From Terrilactibacillus sp. S3-3 (GTDB taxonomy: Bacteria > Bacillota > Bacilli > Bacillales > Sporolactobacillaceae), in the NCBI GenBank assembly GCA_030437565.1, contig CP129291.1, positions 2,356,001 through 2,420,000 of the forward strand: a stretch of 64,000 bases of DNA, in the 5' to 3' direction. Positions 1 to 9,470 of this stretch are shown piece after piece. The position numbers and the translations under genes were made by a program. The notes under the pieces are model-generated. The model ran no database searches and was not told the DNA's origin. It saw nothing but the letters and a program-made list of their open reading frames with translations. Numbering within the stretch: the first letter of the stretch is position 1; the number at the start of each line of letters is the position of its first letter.

Positions 1-404
1 AGCGGCATATTCAGTTTGAGCGTGCTCATGCTTTCAATGACGCGCTGCTCTCTTTTTCCGCTGAGTTTCATCGTCTGTTCGTTCAAAAAAACAAGTGGAT
101 AGCCTTTCATATTCGACTGTTTTTTTTTTAACACATCAAGTGCGGCTTTCGATAACGGGCTGCTGTAAACAACTTTATTTTGATGCACCACATAAGAACC
201 ATTAAAACTGACAAAAGTATGAATACCTAATTGCTCACGAAGTTCTTTAAACATAAAAGGTGCCCGCCCCGTCGCAATGGCGGTGATAATCCCTTTTTTT
301 TGCAAGGCCGTAATCGCTTTACGGGTTGATTCGGGAACCTTTTTTTTATCTTCATCGTACAGCGTACTGTCAATATCAAAAAAGACAATTTTCGTTTCAG
401 TCAT
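1..404 (-). CDS. Cof-type HAD-superfamily phosphatase (YkrA-like), C-terminus outside window
   Basis: N-terminal 134 residues of a HAD hydrolase; the gene runs off the window start. The nucleophile motif near residues 7-13 reads FFDIDSTLYD, the DxDxT/S aspartate pair of the Cof subfamily, followed by ATGR at about residues 46-49. Such enzymes dephosphorylate small phosphometabolites; the substrate cannot be read from sequence. The ATG at 404 is chosen because GGAGG lies 7 nt upstream; an in-frame ATG at 410 sits too close to it. The run of ten A (coding strand) near 120-129 keeps frame here. In B. subtilis ykrA also neighbours rpoY and rnjA, which supports the family call. Confidence 0.8.
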   Translation of the reverse strand, partial: MTETKIVFFDIDSTLYDEDKKKVPESTRKAITALQKKGIITAIATGRAPFMFKELREQLGIHTFVSFNGSYVVHQNKVVYSSPLSKAALDVLKKKQSNMKGYPLVFLNEQTMKLSGKREQRVIESMSTLKLNMP

Positions 405-539
405 GGACATCCCTCCAAGTATTTTCTCGCTCGCGAAAGCCTTCTATTGTACACCTTTTTACAAATTTCATTATATCAGTACATCATCTTTATCCTAATC
501 GAACAGAATCGGCAACGATTAAATTCTGATGAATTGTCA

Positions 540-664
540 AAACTGGAGATATTCTGATTACATGGTTCCGCCGCAAATGGGAAAACTAATCGTGCCATGG
601 CATTCGGCCATGGGTAACCCTCGTGTATAGCACCACCATAGACAAGGTCCTGGGAGGGAAAATC
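540..664 (+). other. structured intergenic region with a perfect CCATGGC hairpin
   Basis: Between the divergent HAD gene and rpoY, a stem CCATGGC/GCCATGG with loop ATTCG lies near 596-614. The GGGAGG ribosome-binding site of a short ORF follows at about 652. It may be a leader for the small ORF at 665 or an uncharacterised small RNA; I recognise no known riboswitch class. Confidence 0.35.
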
Positions 665-742
665 ATGCTTAAACGATTAAGAAAAAGATGGCGGCGGCGG
701 ATTAGAGGGCTGATCAATCGCCATCGATTAACTCAATTTTAA
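665..742 (+). CDS. candidate 25-aa Arg/Lys-rich small protein
   Basis: A 25-codon ORF starts at an ATG 6-8 nt after a good GGGAGG site and ends in TAA just before a 10-bp hairpin. The product begins MLKRLRKRWRRR and contains about eleven Arg or Lys, so it would be strongly cationic and probably binds nucleic acid or membrane. I do not recognise the family. Support is the ribosome-binding site, the compact layout and the flanking hairpins. Chance remains possible because of the short length. Confidence 0.35.
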   Translation: MLKRLRKRWRRRIRGLINRHRLTQF

Positions 743-749
743 CACAGTA

Positions 750-775
750 CCAACGCTTCCATTGTGAAGCGTTGG
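750..775. terminator. perfect 10-bp stem-loop, possible terminator
   Basis: CCAACGCTTC and GAAGCGTTGG pair perfectly around a CATTGT loop. The following TTAAT is not a classical T-tract, so it could be a weak terminator of the upstream small transcript or an RNA structure in the rpoY leader. Confidence 0.5.
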
Positions 776-856
776 TTAATAATCAATGAAAATCACTTTT
801 ATTTCATATATAATAGCTAATAGAATGATTTTTCATAAGAGAAGGAGAGGTATCAA

Positions 857-1066
857 ATGGTCTTTAAAGTGCTTTATCAAGAAACAAGGACGGAAATCCC
901 GATTCGCGAAAATACAAAAACATTGTATCTCGAAGCGGAAAGCGAACGGGATGTTCGAAAAAAACTAGCGGACAAACCTTATAACGTAGAATTTATCCAG
1001 CCGATCGAGGGTAAGTTTTTAGAGTACGAGGAAGCGTCCCCACAATTTAAATTGGAGAAGATATAG
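857..1066 (+). CDS. rpoY: DNA-directed RNA polymerase epsilon subunit
   Basis: Intact 69-aa protein of the YkzG/RpoY family (DUF1447), the small Firmicute-specific RNA polymerase subunit. It has the family start MVFKVLYQ and the charged block RENTKTLYLEAESERDVR. An AGGAGAGG ribosome-binding site precedes the ATG and a TATAAT-like hexamer lies at 809-814. It stands immediately before rnjA, four nucleotides from that gene's ATG, which is the conserved Bacillales arrangement and implies co-transcription. Length matches the family (about 69-70 aa). Confidence 0.95.
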   Translation: MVFKVLYQETRTEIPIRENTKTLYLEAESERDVRKKLADKPYNVEFIQPIEGKFLEYEEASPQFKLEKI

Positions 1067-1070
1067 ACCT

Positions 1071-2781
1071 ATGAAATTTGTAAAAAAATCATCAGACAGC
1101 CGTATACGCATTGGGCGGATTGGGCGAAATTGGAAAGAATACTTACGCCGTCCAATTTCAAGATGAAATTATTGTGATTGATGCCGGCATTAAATTTCCG
1201 GAAGACGAACTGCTCGGCATTGACTACGTGATTCCGGATTACAGTTATCTAGTCAAGAATGCCGACAAAGTAAAAGGGCTTTTTATCACCCACGGTCATG
1301 AAGACCATATCGGCGGGGTGCCGTATTTTTTAAAAGCGTTGAATGTGCCCATTTATGCCGGCAAACTTGCAGCAGGTTTGATTCGCAACAAGCTGGAAGA
1401 GCACGGTCTCCTGCGCCAAACAGAAATTCATGAAATCAGCGAAGATGATGTGATTAAGTTTCAAAAAACATCGGTCAGCTTTTTTCGCACACGACGCACA
1501 GCATTCCGGATTCATATGGAATTGTTGTCAAAACACCGCCGGGAAACATTGTTCAGACCGGAGATTTTAAGTTTGATTTCACACCGGTCGGGCTTCCGGC
1601 AAATTTGACAAAAATGGCGGAATAGGAAAAGAAGGCGTGCTTTGTTTACTGTCGGACAGCACAAATGCAGAGGTGCCGACTTTTACGATGTCGGAACGAA
1701 AAGTAGGGGAAAATATCAAAGATATTTTCCGCAAAGTGAGCGGCAGGATTATTTTTGCCACTTTCGCCTCAAACATTCACCGGCTGCAGCAAGTTGTCGA
1801 TGCCGCCGTTGCGACCGGCCGAAAGATTGCCGTTTTCGGCCGCAGCATGGAGGCCTCGATTACAATCGGCGAAGAATTAGGCTACATTACAGCACCGAAA
1901 AACACATTTCTCGATCATCAGCAGATCAATCATCTGCCGGATAATGAAGTGACGATACTCTGTACAGGCAGCCAAGGCGAACCGATGGCCGCCCTGTCGC
2001 GAATTGCGAACGGCACGCACCGCCAGATTTCAGTTCAGCCTGGCGACACGGTCGTCTTTTCATCATCGCCGATTCCCGGGAACAGAGTCAGCATCAACCG
2101 CACGATCAACCAATTGTATCGCGCCGGCGCCGAGGTGATTCACGGCAAACTGAGCAATGTCCACACTTCCGGTCACGGCGGTCAAGAGGAAGAGAAATTG
2201 ATGCTTCGGTTAATGAAGCCCAAATTTTTCATGCCGATTCACGGAGAGTACCGGATGCTGAAAACGCATCAGGAAACCGCTTATAATTGCGGGATTCCAT
2301 ACGATCATTCATTTATTATGGACAATGGCGATGTCTTAGCCCTTGATCAGAACAGCGCCGCCGTAACCGGAAAAATACCTTCCGGATCGGTTTACATTGA
2401 CGGCAGCGGCATCGGCGACATCGGCAATATCGTCCTGCGTGATCGCCGCATTCTCTCTGAAGAAGGCCTTGTCATTGTTGTCGTCAGCATCAATATGAAG
2501 GAACACAAAGTGCTGGCAGGGCCAGATATTATCTCACGAGGGTTTGTCTATATGCGCGAATCGGGTGATTTGATCAGCGATGCCCAATCGCTAATCACAA
2601 ACCATCTGCAAGCCATCATGGAACGGAAAACAACGCAATGGTCGGAAATCAAAAAAATGAGATCACCGACACGCTTGCTCCGTTCCTATATGAAAAAACA
2701 AAAAGAAAACCGATGATTCTGCCGATCATTATGGAAGTCAATGGAAACGACTCCCGGCCGTTCAGCGAGAAAAGTATTTGA
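1071..2781 (+). CDS. rnjA: ribonuclease J1 (frame broken by indels)
   Basis: Metallo-beta-lactamase/beta-CASP RNase J1, the 5'-3' exo- and endoribonuclease of the Bacillus degradosome. The zinc motif HGHEDHIGG is intact, and STNAE and the C-terminal [10 protein letters not shown] segment are also visible. About 570 codons against 555 in B. subtilis. Four breaks are inferred: an extra A in the run near 1085, two extra bases near 1488 (CGCACACGACG), a missing base near 1624 (MAEIGKEG interrupted) and a shift in the A run near 2655. After the last one, the family ending [10 protein letters not shown] is read in another frame up to the TGA at 2779. An essential or near-essential gene with four breaks points to sequence errors. 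Confidence 0.92.
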
Positions 2782-2815
2782 ACCGTCGCAATAAGGGATC
2801 GGCAATTCTAAAGTG

Positions 2816-2856
2816 AAAAAAGCGGAAGGAAATTTTGAATTTCCTTCCGCTTTTTT
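2816..2856. terminator. bidirectional terminator between rnjA and cydB
   Basis: Six A, a perfect 13-bp stem (GCGGAAGGAAATT with its complement), a TTG loop and six T. It can stop transcription from both converging genes. Confidence 0.93.
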
Positions 2857-2893
2857 CAGCATTCAACAGTTTCTCCTGTTGCCAACAGTCTTG

Positions 2894-3920
2894 TTATTTA
2901 TTTAAAGCACGTTTGAATTCGTTTCTCCGCCGCAGGAGATAGATCCTGGCGGCTATAATAGCAACCGGAATCAAGACAGAAACGGCCATCACCGCCAGAA
3001 ATAAGACGGCTTTGCTTGGCATGATCGCTAAACCGGCATTGACCTTAACATATGGATACAGGACATACGGAAAATGCGAGATACCATATCCGAAGAAAGC
3101 AAAGAAATATTGGAGGATGACAAAAAGAAAGGACCATTTATAATATCGCCTTAGAAAAACAAAAGTCACGGCAATAAAAAAACAAAGCAGCGATAACAGA
3201 AACATCCAGGATAGATCCAGTACATGGTCGAAATGAACCGGGTTTTTTGTTGCTGCAGCCCTAAAAACACGAGGCCGCTCGCCAATACTGTCGGCATACT
3301 CCAAAACAGCGCCATATTGCGCATGTTTTCACTGGCCGTTGTATTGCCAAAATAATGGGCAAGAAAGGTCAAAAACATGGCGCCTATGTAAAGAACGCTG
3401 ACAATGGCGATCGCCATCACCGACCAAAAATAAAAATTTCCCCACAATTCCCCCCCGAGCAGCCTCACGTTGTGGGCGGAGAGGCGAATATAGCCGCCTT
3501 CACTGACAACCAGTGTCACGCTCAATGCCGCCGGGATCAAAAGGCCGCTAATCCCGCTCACCGTATTGCACCATTTTAAGAAAACATTGTCTTTGCTCAA
3601 AAGCTGGCCAATGGTGTAAAAAGTCCTTTTATGACAATCAGCAGCACGGCGATGACGCCGGGCACAACCAATGAGGTGCCGTAATAATATGACATTTCCG
3701 GAAAGAAACCCAGCACCGTCGCAAAAAAGAAGACAAAGCAAACATTCGTAATTTCGGAAACAGGGGAAAGATAGTCGTTGATTAACAAAGCCAGATCGGC
3801 TTTTCCTTGAATCATTTGGTCATAAAACAAGTAAAAACTTGCTCCAAAATCAACGGAGGCAAGAATCAAGTAGCAATATGTTAATATCCAAAGACCAATG
3901 ACAGCCAGAGACTCAAACAT
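2894..3920 (-). CDS. cytochrome bd-type quinol oxidase subunit II (CydB/YthB family), frame broken
   Basis: About 342 codons of a polytopic membrane protein. The start MFESLAVIGLWILTYCYLIL with SVDFGA, the segment SPVSEITNVCF and the later YGISHFPYVLYPY are typical of subunit II of cytochrome bd/bb' oxidases, which forms the core with heme-bearing subunit I in the plasma membrane. Frame breaks lie near 3615 (five-T run) and 3245 (six-T run); the frames join smoothly across them. No cydA-like subunit I gene is adjacent. The ATG at 3920 overlaps the stop of a 20-codon upstream ORF. It could serve as CydB or as the YthB-type paralogue. Confidence 0.82.
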
Positions 3921-3975
3921 TCAGACACTTCCTCTCGGAGAACACCGGCAACAAACAGTTAACAGGGCTATTCAT
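3913..3975 (-). CDS. candidate 20-aa upstream ORF translationally coupled to cydB
   Basis: This ORF starts at an ATG 7 nt after a GGGAG site and ends in TGA inside the cydB start region (ATGTTTGA), which suits translational coupling. The peptide MNSPVNCLLPVF... has two Cys. cydB itself has only a weaker AGAGGAAG site inside this ORF. It could be a leader, or chance. Confidence 0.35.
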   Translation of the reverse strand: MNSPVNCLLPVFSERKCLNV

Positions 3976-4184
3976 TTTTTACTCCCTTCGCTTATTCATT
4001 ATATCAAAGCACAGAGCGCCAAAACAAATGGGGTTTGTTTCTTCGCCGCAATAATAAAAGAGCGGATCCGTATGGAACAGGCGGCCTTATTCCAGCGATC
4101 ACGGTTTTCTACGCAAAATGGCTAACCTGATGTTTGAGATATGTTCACACAATTGTACCCATTTACTTGGTAATAGCCTTAATC
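3976..4184. other. intergenic region upstream of cydB
   Basis: No convincing gene. On the minus strand near 4128-4152 is a TGTGAA-5-CTCAAACA segment, an imperfect resemblance to Rex or Fnr operators (TTGTGA-N6-TCACAA). Those factors control cyd genes in Bacillales, but two or more mismatches make this weak. Confidence 0.3.
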
Positions 4185-4355
4185 CTTTTACTTTAACGGG
4201 CAGTAAAACTCCCACCTTAAGGCTCATAGGTGGAAAACAACTGCCCGTAAAAGCCCGGTCTTAGGAACACAGACTAAAAGCGCCACATCCTGTGGGCAAG
4301 AGCTAACAATCAGTGGGGATAGAAGAACCCTCCCACTGATTGAAGTTTCACTTTA
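4185..4355 (+). mobile_element. structured repeat copy 1 (IS200/IS605 end / omega-RNA-like), internally deleted
   Basis: First of three related elements in the window. In order: outer stem ACGGGCAGT/ACTGCCCGT enclosing CCACCT/AGGTGG, a short hairpin GCCACA/TGTGGGC, then terminal hairpin ATCAGTGGG/CCCACTGAT and the conserved end TGAAGTTTCACTTTA. Copies at 49982 and 57815 carry the same modules inverted. This copy lacks about 30 bp between two CCACATCCTGTG-like direct repeats and has a shorter apical loop. The imperfect palindrome just before the 3' end resembles right ends of IS200/IS605 elements; family assignment is inference. Confidence 0.7.
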
Positions 4356-5448
4356 TTTCATTAACTGATTCGGATTCGGCAGCACGCTCTGGCCGAAATA
4401 AAAGAATAACCCTAACACGAGTACCAACGCGACATATGCCGATCCGGTGATCCATTTCTCTTTCCGGCTTGTTTTAAAATATTGGCTCATTTGCGCCATC
4501 TCTTTTTTTTTGTCTCAATCATTTGATCGAGCCAGCGAACGCTATTATCCTCTTCATCCAGCCACGTATGGCGAAGCACTTCCCTTTCAATTTCGAAAAT
4601 ATATACACGAAGCCGGTGAAAACGACTGGACAGCCGCCTGTTCGCCTTAAGACGGCTGATGCGATCATCGATCCCTTCCCGGCGCTTCTGGTCGATGAAG
4701 ATTTTTTGATTCTTTTCATAGATATCCTCGCATTCGCTAAAAGCAAGGATCGCTTTTTTTCTCCTTTTCAACCGATTGATAAAAACCTGATCGAGCCGAT
4801 AACGATAAGGCTCGCGGAAATGTGTCATCACTTGGATGACCCCCAAAACAAAAATCAAAAAAAGGATCGGACCCGGGATAAAATACCCCGAAATTCCCAA
4901 GATCACCAGTCCTATAATCCAGATTTTTGGAGAAATAGCCGTGACAATTCGGCCGCCGTCAAGAGGAGTAATGGGAATCAAATTAAACAAATTGAGTATC
5001 GCCCCGATATAGACCGACAGCCCCCACAAAGGCTGATGTGTCCATACATACAGCAAAAAGGCAGCGAACGTTGCGATTGTTCCCAGAAAAGGGCCACCAA
5101 AAGCGATGTAACTTTCATCCTTCGCGTGTTTCGGCATTTCTTTCATGCCGATAGCCGCCCCGACAAAAAGGGATAAAAAACATTGGAGACGTTTTGACAT
5201 GTCTTTGTTTGGCAGCAATCAGATGTCCGGATTCATGGATAATCATGTTGTACATTAAAGCAAAAGCAAATTTCCAGCCGAAAAAGACCGCATAAACCCA
5301 TAGCGAAACAAACAAAGAGATAACAGTCCCGAGCTTAGCAAGTTTTAAAACGGCGACAGCATACTTCGCTTTTGCCAGCAAAAAAAAGCGCCGCAACAGC
5401 TAAAGCACCTTTTTTCTTTTCCTTTTTTTTGTTTTTTTTTTTTGTCAT
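4353..5448 (-). CDS. site-2-protease-type M50 metalloprotease, frame broken
   Basis: Membrane-embedded zinc protease. HESGHLIAAK supplies the HExxH zinc motif and ITPLDGGR the second (LDGG) motif about 80 residues on. Several hydrophobic segments and a Lys-rich N-terminus (MTKKKNKKKEKKKG) are visible, with a long basic, charged cytosolic tail and one last TM helix before the stop. Breaks are inferred near 5380, 5165 and 4505 (T run). The ribosome-binding site at the chosen ATG is poor (GAAGG directly adjoining). The TAA lies in the terminal TTTAT of repeat copy 1, so the element may have redefined the C-terminus. Substrate unknown. Confidence 0.8.
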
Positions 5449-5674
5449 TCCTTCACATCCAACTATCCATTTGCAAGCGCTTCCGAATTTAATTAACAAT
5501 GGGTCATTTCGAAAAAAAATTTTATTCTTAGCCAACATTAAAAGCGTAATGTTTTTTCCCGGCCAAGTCAAATTTAATCCGGCACTTTAGGTGGGTCGAT
5601 CAAAGTCAGCATACAGTTTGAAAAATAAGCCCCTTTGTCTTCTCCCCTAGCCTGCCTTTGCCGCCGTTTCGCTC
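5449..5674. other. intergenic region between M50 protease and ahpA terminator
   Basis: A/T-rich with scattered homopolymers. I find no gene or convincing RNA; it probably holds the protease promoter. Confidence 0.4.
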
Positions 5675-5719
5675 AAAAAAAAGAACCCGGCCGGGACTCA
5701 CCATCCGCCAGGTTCTTTT
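5675..5719 (-). terminator. terminator of ahpA
   Basis: Read on the minus strand, AGAACCTGGC pairs with GCCGGGTTCT and is followed by eight T. Confidence 0.85.
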
Positions 5720-5784
5720 CTTAAAGGGTATGTAACTTCAGCATTTACAGCCGAAGCTTTTGCCCATCATTTATTAGGATTGCC

Positions 5785-6333
5785 TCAAACATTTAATGTT
5801 TCTTCACCCGGATGCCAGTTTGCCGGGCAGAGACCGCCTGTTTGCAGCGCTTGAAGCACGCGCAGCGTTTCGTCAACGTCGCGTCCAATATCGTTATGGT
5901 TGATCACAGAATAGCGTACTTCGCCTTCCGGATTGATAATGAAGAGACCGCGGAGCGCTACCCCTTCTTCTTCAATTAGAACACCATATTTTCTTGCTGT
6001 TTCTTGAGTGTGATCAGCAGCTAAAGCAAAGTTGATTTTGCCAATGCCGCCTTCTTTACGGGATGTTTTTTCCCATGCTTGGTGGGTGTAAATCGTATCC
6101 GTCGAGCAGCCGATGATTTCAGCGTTTAGATTTTTGAACTCGTCATAGCGATCACTGAACGCCGTAATTTCAGTTGGGCAGACAAACGTAAAATCCATTG
6201 GATAAAAGAAGAAGACCGTCCATTTTCCTGCTTTCACATTGTCTTCCAGGCTGACTTTTCCGAAGTCTCCATTTGGGAAAATGGCTTCCAGTTCAAAGCG
6301 AGGGGCTTGTTTAGCGACAAAACGTTCTGGCAT
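5785..6333 (-). CDS. ahpA: typical 2-Cys peroxiredoxin (YkuU/AhpA type)
   Basis: Intact 182-aa thiol peroxidase that reduces hydrogen peroxide and organic hydroperoxides using thioredoxin-like donors. The peroxidatic Cys is in FTFVCPTE (about residues 48-55) and the resolving Cys in GGLCPANW near residue 168. The pattern PMDFTFVCPTEITA...STDTIYTH matches YkuU (AhpA) more closely than AhpC of the ahpCF operon, and no ahpF is nearby. ykuU belongs to the same chromosomal neighbourhood as dapH/dapL in B. subtilis. An AGGAGG site sits 8 nt before the ATG and a clean promoter lies at 6385-6413. Confidence 0.93.
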   Translation of the reverse strand: MPERFVAKQAPRFELEAIFPNGDFGKVSLEDNVKAGKWTVFFFYPMDFTFVCPTEITAFSDRYDEFKNLNAEIIGCSTDTIYTHQAWEKTSRKEGGIGKINFALAADHTQETARKYGVLIEEEGVALRGLFIINPEGEVRYSVINHNDIGRDVDETLRVLQALQTGGLCPANWHPGEETLNV

Positions 6334-6384
6334 GATTCATTACCTCCTGAAAATTAATTTCCCCGTTCCTGCGGGTACAGTGTT

Positions 6385-6413
6385 ATTATAATACGCCTCT
6401 TGTTTTAAGTCAA
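6385..6413 (-). promoter_or_regulatory. sigma-A promoter of ahpA
   Basis: On the minus strand TTGACT, a 17-nt spacer, then TATAAT, about 50 nt before the gene. The region around the -10 shows half of a PerR-like TTATAAT palindrome only. Confidence 0.8.
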
Positions 6414-6549
6414 TTTTAAATAATAATAAATGTAATTTAGTAGAAAGCCAGTTTTTTATTAAGCACTGATTGCTTACAACTATTCAATGAAACTATTATA
6501 TTATCATTTGTCATTTAAAATTATCGCTATTTTCAGTTCGATCCGGCAA

Positions 6550-7533
6550 TTAATGAATCAGCGCCGAAAGCTCTTCCACAACGTAAGGAGGCCTGTCGCC
6601 GCTCAATGCCTTAATTAAGTATCCACAGCTGTTTCTGCCATTCGGTGCCTCGTTTCATCCGTAGCGGAACCGATGTGCGGAGTCAGGACAACATTCGGCA
6701 ATTGCAGAAGCGGGGAATCTGTTTCAAGCGGCTCATTGGTAAACACGTCAAGCCCCGCACCGCGGATAGTCCCCGAATGAAGCGCGTGAATCAGCGCCTG
6801 CTCATCGACTGTTTTTCCGCGGGACACGTTGACAAATATCGCTGTCTTCTTCATCAATTGAAAAGCGTGCTCGTCGATTAAATGATAAGTCTCTGCCGTC
6901 AGCGGAACAAGCAGCAGAATGAAATCACTTTGCTTTAGGAGCTCTTCCATTTCAGCATAGTCGATACCAAATTTTTTTTCAATTTCCAGCCTCGGCCGGC
7001 GATTATGATAAAGAACCTTCATATTAAAACCAAACCTGGCCCGGCGCGCAACCGCTTCACCGATCCGTCCCATGCCGACAATGCCAAGCGTTTTATCATG
7101 AACTTCAACTCCGAAATACATTTTCCACACTCCCCCTCTTCCACTCTCCCTGCCGGATCAGCTGATCACATTCAGCTACCCGGCGTGCAGCAGCCAAAAT
7201 CAGTGCAAATGCTAAATCAGCAACGGAATCATCCAGCACGTAAGGGGTATGTGTCCCGATAACACCGCGCCTTTTCATCGCATCGGTATCAAAGTTATCG
7301 TAACCAACCGAAACTGTGCTGACAACTTTCAACTGCGGCGCCGCTACTAGCAAGTCCTCGTCAATGGCAAATCCGCCCATTAAGAGCAGCCCCGTACAGT
7401 CATGAAGGTGAAGCTTCAGATTTTCACGTGTCCGTGCTTCCTCTTTCCCCCACTTGACGATGTCGCAATGGCGGCTGAGTTGTTCTTCAAGATCCGCCGG
7501 TACTTGCTTTGCCATGAATATTTTCGGTTTCAT
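6550..7533 (-). CDS. D-isomer-specific 2-hydroxyacid dehydrogenase, frame broken
   Basis: About 328 codons. The NAD-binding Rossmann motif [15 protein letters not shown] sits mid-protein, [11 protein letters not shown] carries the substrate-binding Arg, and [13 protein letters not shown] holds the catalytic His. The family reduces 2-oxoacids such as glyoxylate, hydroxypyruvate or 2-ketogluconate with NAD(P)H in the cytosol; the nearest B. subtilis type is YvcT, but substrate is inferred. A GGGGGG ribosome-binding site precedes the ATG at 7533. Breaks near 7118 (GSVENVF joins [11 protein letters not shown]) and 6618 (missing A before [16 protein letters not shown]). Confidence 0.85.
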
Positions 7534-7663
7534 CAATATCCCCCCCTCTCTTTTTTCCATTCTTATCATAGCACGACTCAACGCAAGCGGCATAAAGGAA
7601 TGTCCTGAGTTTATGAACTCTCATCTACCGTCTGTCCGGACTTTCCGGGGTTAGGCTAACCTG

Positions 7664-7699
7664 AAAAAAAGCCATGAAGAGGTTCGTCTCTTCATGGCT
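7664..7699 (-). terminator. terminator of leuA
   Basis: AGCCATGAAGAG/CTCTTCATGGCT perfect 12-bp stem with seven T on the minus strand, just past the leuA stop. Confidence 0.93.
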
Positions 7700-7711
7700 T
7701 GGTTAAAGCTG

Positions 7712-9390
7712 TCAATGCATGGGCACAGCCTTTGTCTGGAGCATTCGATTGGCGGCGCTGACAACGGCCAGCAAAGAAGAGCGGCTGACACTGTTTGCTA
7801 TCCCTGCGCCGTAAAAATCGTCACCTTGGTCATCACGAAGTTGTATATAGGTGATCGCTTTGGAAGTAGAACCAAATTCCATCGCATGTTCGCTGTAATT
7901 CACAATATCTATTTTTTGCTTGAGCAAATTCCCCAGCCCTTGACAGAAAGCATCAATGATACCGTTGCCTGTTCCTTGAATTGAAACTTCCTTGCCTTTA
8001 AAGTCAAGCGTTGCTTCGATCGAAGAACGATGCTCGGGATCAACTTGTTCGACATAGTGCCTGAATGTCAGCGGCTCTTCAAGATTTACATATTCATTCT
8101 TGAATGCCTGATACACCTTCAGGTGTTAACTCTTTATTCGCCTGATCGGAAATTCTTGTAATCGTCGGGCCAAAAAATCTTGCTGCATCGCTTTTGGCAG
8201 CTCCAGACCGTAGCGGCTTTTCAAAATGTAGCTGACGCCGCCTTTGCCGGACTGGCTGTTGATCCGAATGATGGCGTCATAATTGCGGCCGACATCCGTC
8301 GGATCAATCGGCAAATAGGGAACATCCCAATGCGGCTGCTTGTGTTCCTTGATATAAGCCATCCCCTTGTTGATCGCGTCTTGATGGGATCCGGAAAAAG
8401 CGGTGTACACTAAATCGCCGGCATATGGATGGCGAGGGTGCACAGACATTTGCGTCGATTGTTCATATATCTGAATCGCTTCATTGATGTTGCTAAAATC
8501 TAATTTAGGATCCACCCCTTGCGAAAAGAGATTCAAAGCAAAGGTGACAATATCCATATTGCCCGTTCTTTCTCCGTTTCCGAACAATGTGCCTTCAATC
8601 CGGTCCGCTCCGGCCAGGAGCCCTAATTCAGCAGATGCGATCCCTGTTCCCCGGTCATTATGGGTATGCAGGCTGACGATGACATTCTCGCGATTATGAA
8701 GATGGTCGCAGATGTATTCAATCCGGTCTGCGTAGATGTTAGGTGTAGACATTTCGACCGTATTCGGAAGATTGATAATCACTTTCTTCTCTTTTGTCGG
8801 CTGCAGCACATCCAGGACCCTATTACAGATTTCAACAACAAAATCAATTTCAGCTCCTGGAAAACTTTCCGGGCTGTACTCAAAAATAAAGCGATCTTCT
8901 CCGTATTTCTTGGCATAGGCCTTGGCCTGCCTGGCCCCCTCTACCGCCAGTTCAATAATTTCTTCTTTTTGTTTTTGCGAAAAACAACCTGACGCTGGAT
9001 TTTCGAGACCGAATTATACAAATGGACAATCGCTTTTTTTGCCCCCTGTAAACTTTCAAACGTCTGCTTAATAATATGCGGCCGCAATTGTGTTAACACT
9101 TGAATGGCCACATCATCAGGAATGATTTTTTCTTCAATTAATCGTCTTGCAAATAAAAATTCCGTATCCGAAGCAGCAGGAAAGCCGACTTCAATTTCTT
9201 TGAAACCGATCTTAACAAGAAAATTAAAAAATTTCAACTTCTGATCGATGTTCATCGGTGTTTCGAGCGCCTGATTCCCATCCCGTAAGTCCACACTGCA
9301 CCATATCGGCGCTTTCGTAATGGTCACATCCGGCCATTTCCGATCACTCATTTTCATTGGTTCATAAGGTTTGTACTTTTGATAATTCAC
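7712..9390 (-). CDS. leuA: 2-isopropylmalate synthase (long type), frame broken
   Basis: Condenses acetyl-CoA with 2-ketoisovalerate, the first committed step of leucine synthesis. About 560 codons, the length of the actinobacterial-like LeuA class. Catalytic-domain motifs visible are [13 protein letters not shown] (residues about 31-43), [30 protein letters not shown] with the metal-binding His pair, and [14 protein letters not shown]-terminal regulatory domain carrying [14 protein letters not shown] follows. Start is GTG at 9390 behind AAGGTGG. Frame breaks are near 8980 (A/T run) and 8120. A Leu T-box leader precedes the gene. Confidence 0.92.
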
Positions 9391-9470
9391 GGTACTTCCA
9401 CCTTCCTGTCTGTATTTTTTTTTTTACTAACGGCTGGAGCCACCTTTTTATAAGTGACAGATCTATATAT

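Noticed and set aside
1071-2781. rnjA as a pseudogene
   Set aside because: All catalytic motifs remain, and the same type of indel affects almost all genes of the window, which favours sequence error.
4128-4152. Rex or Fnr operator for cydB
   Set aside because: TGTGAA half-site is good but the other half differs in several positions and lies over 200 bp upstream.
4523-5176. 217-codon plus-strand ORF
   Set aside because: Lies antisense over the M50 protease gene, whose minus-strand frames carry HESGH and LDGG motifs; no ribosome-binding site and no family.
6380-6420. PerR operator at ahpA
   Set aside because: Only half of the TTATAAT palindrome is present and overlaps the -10.
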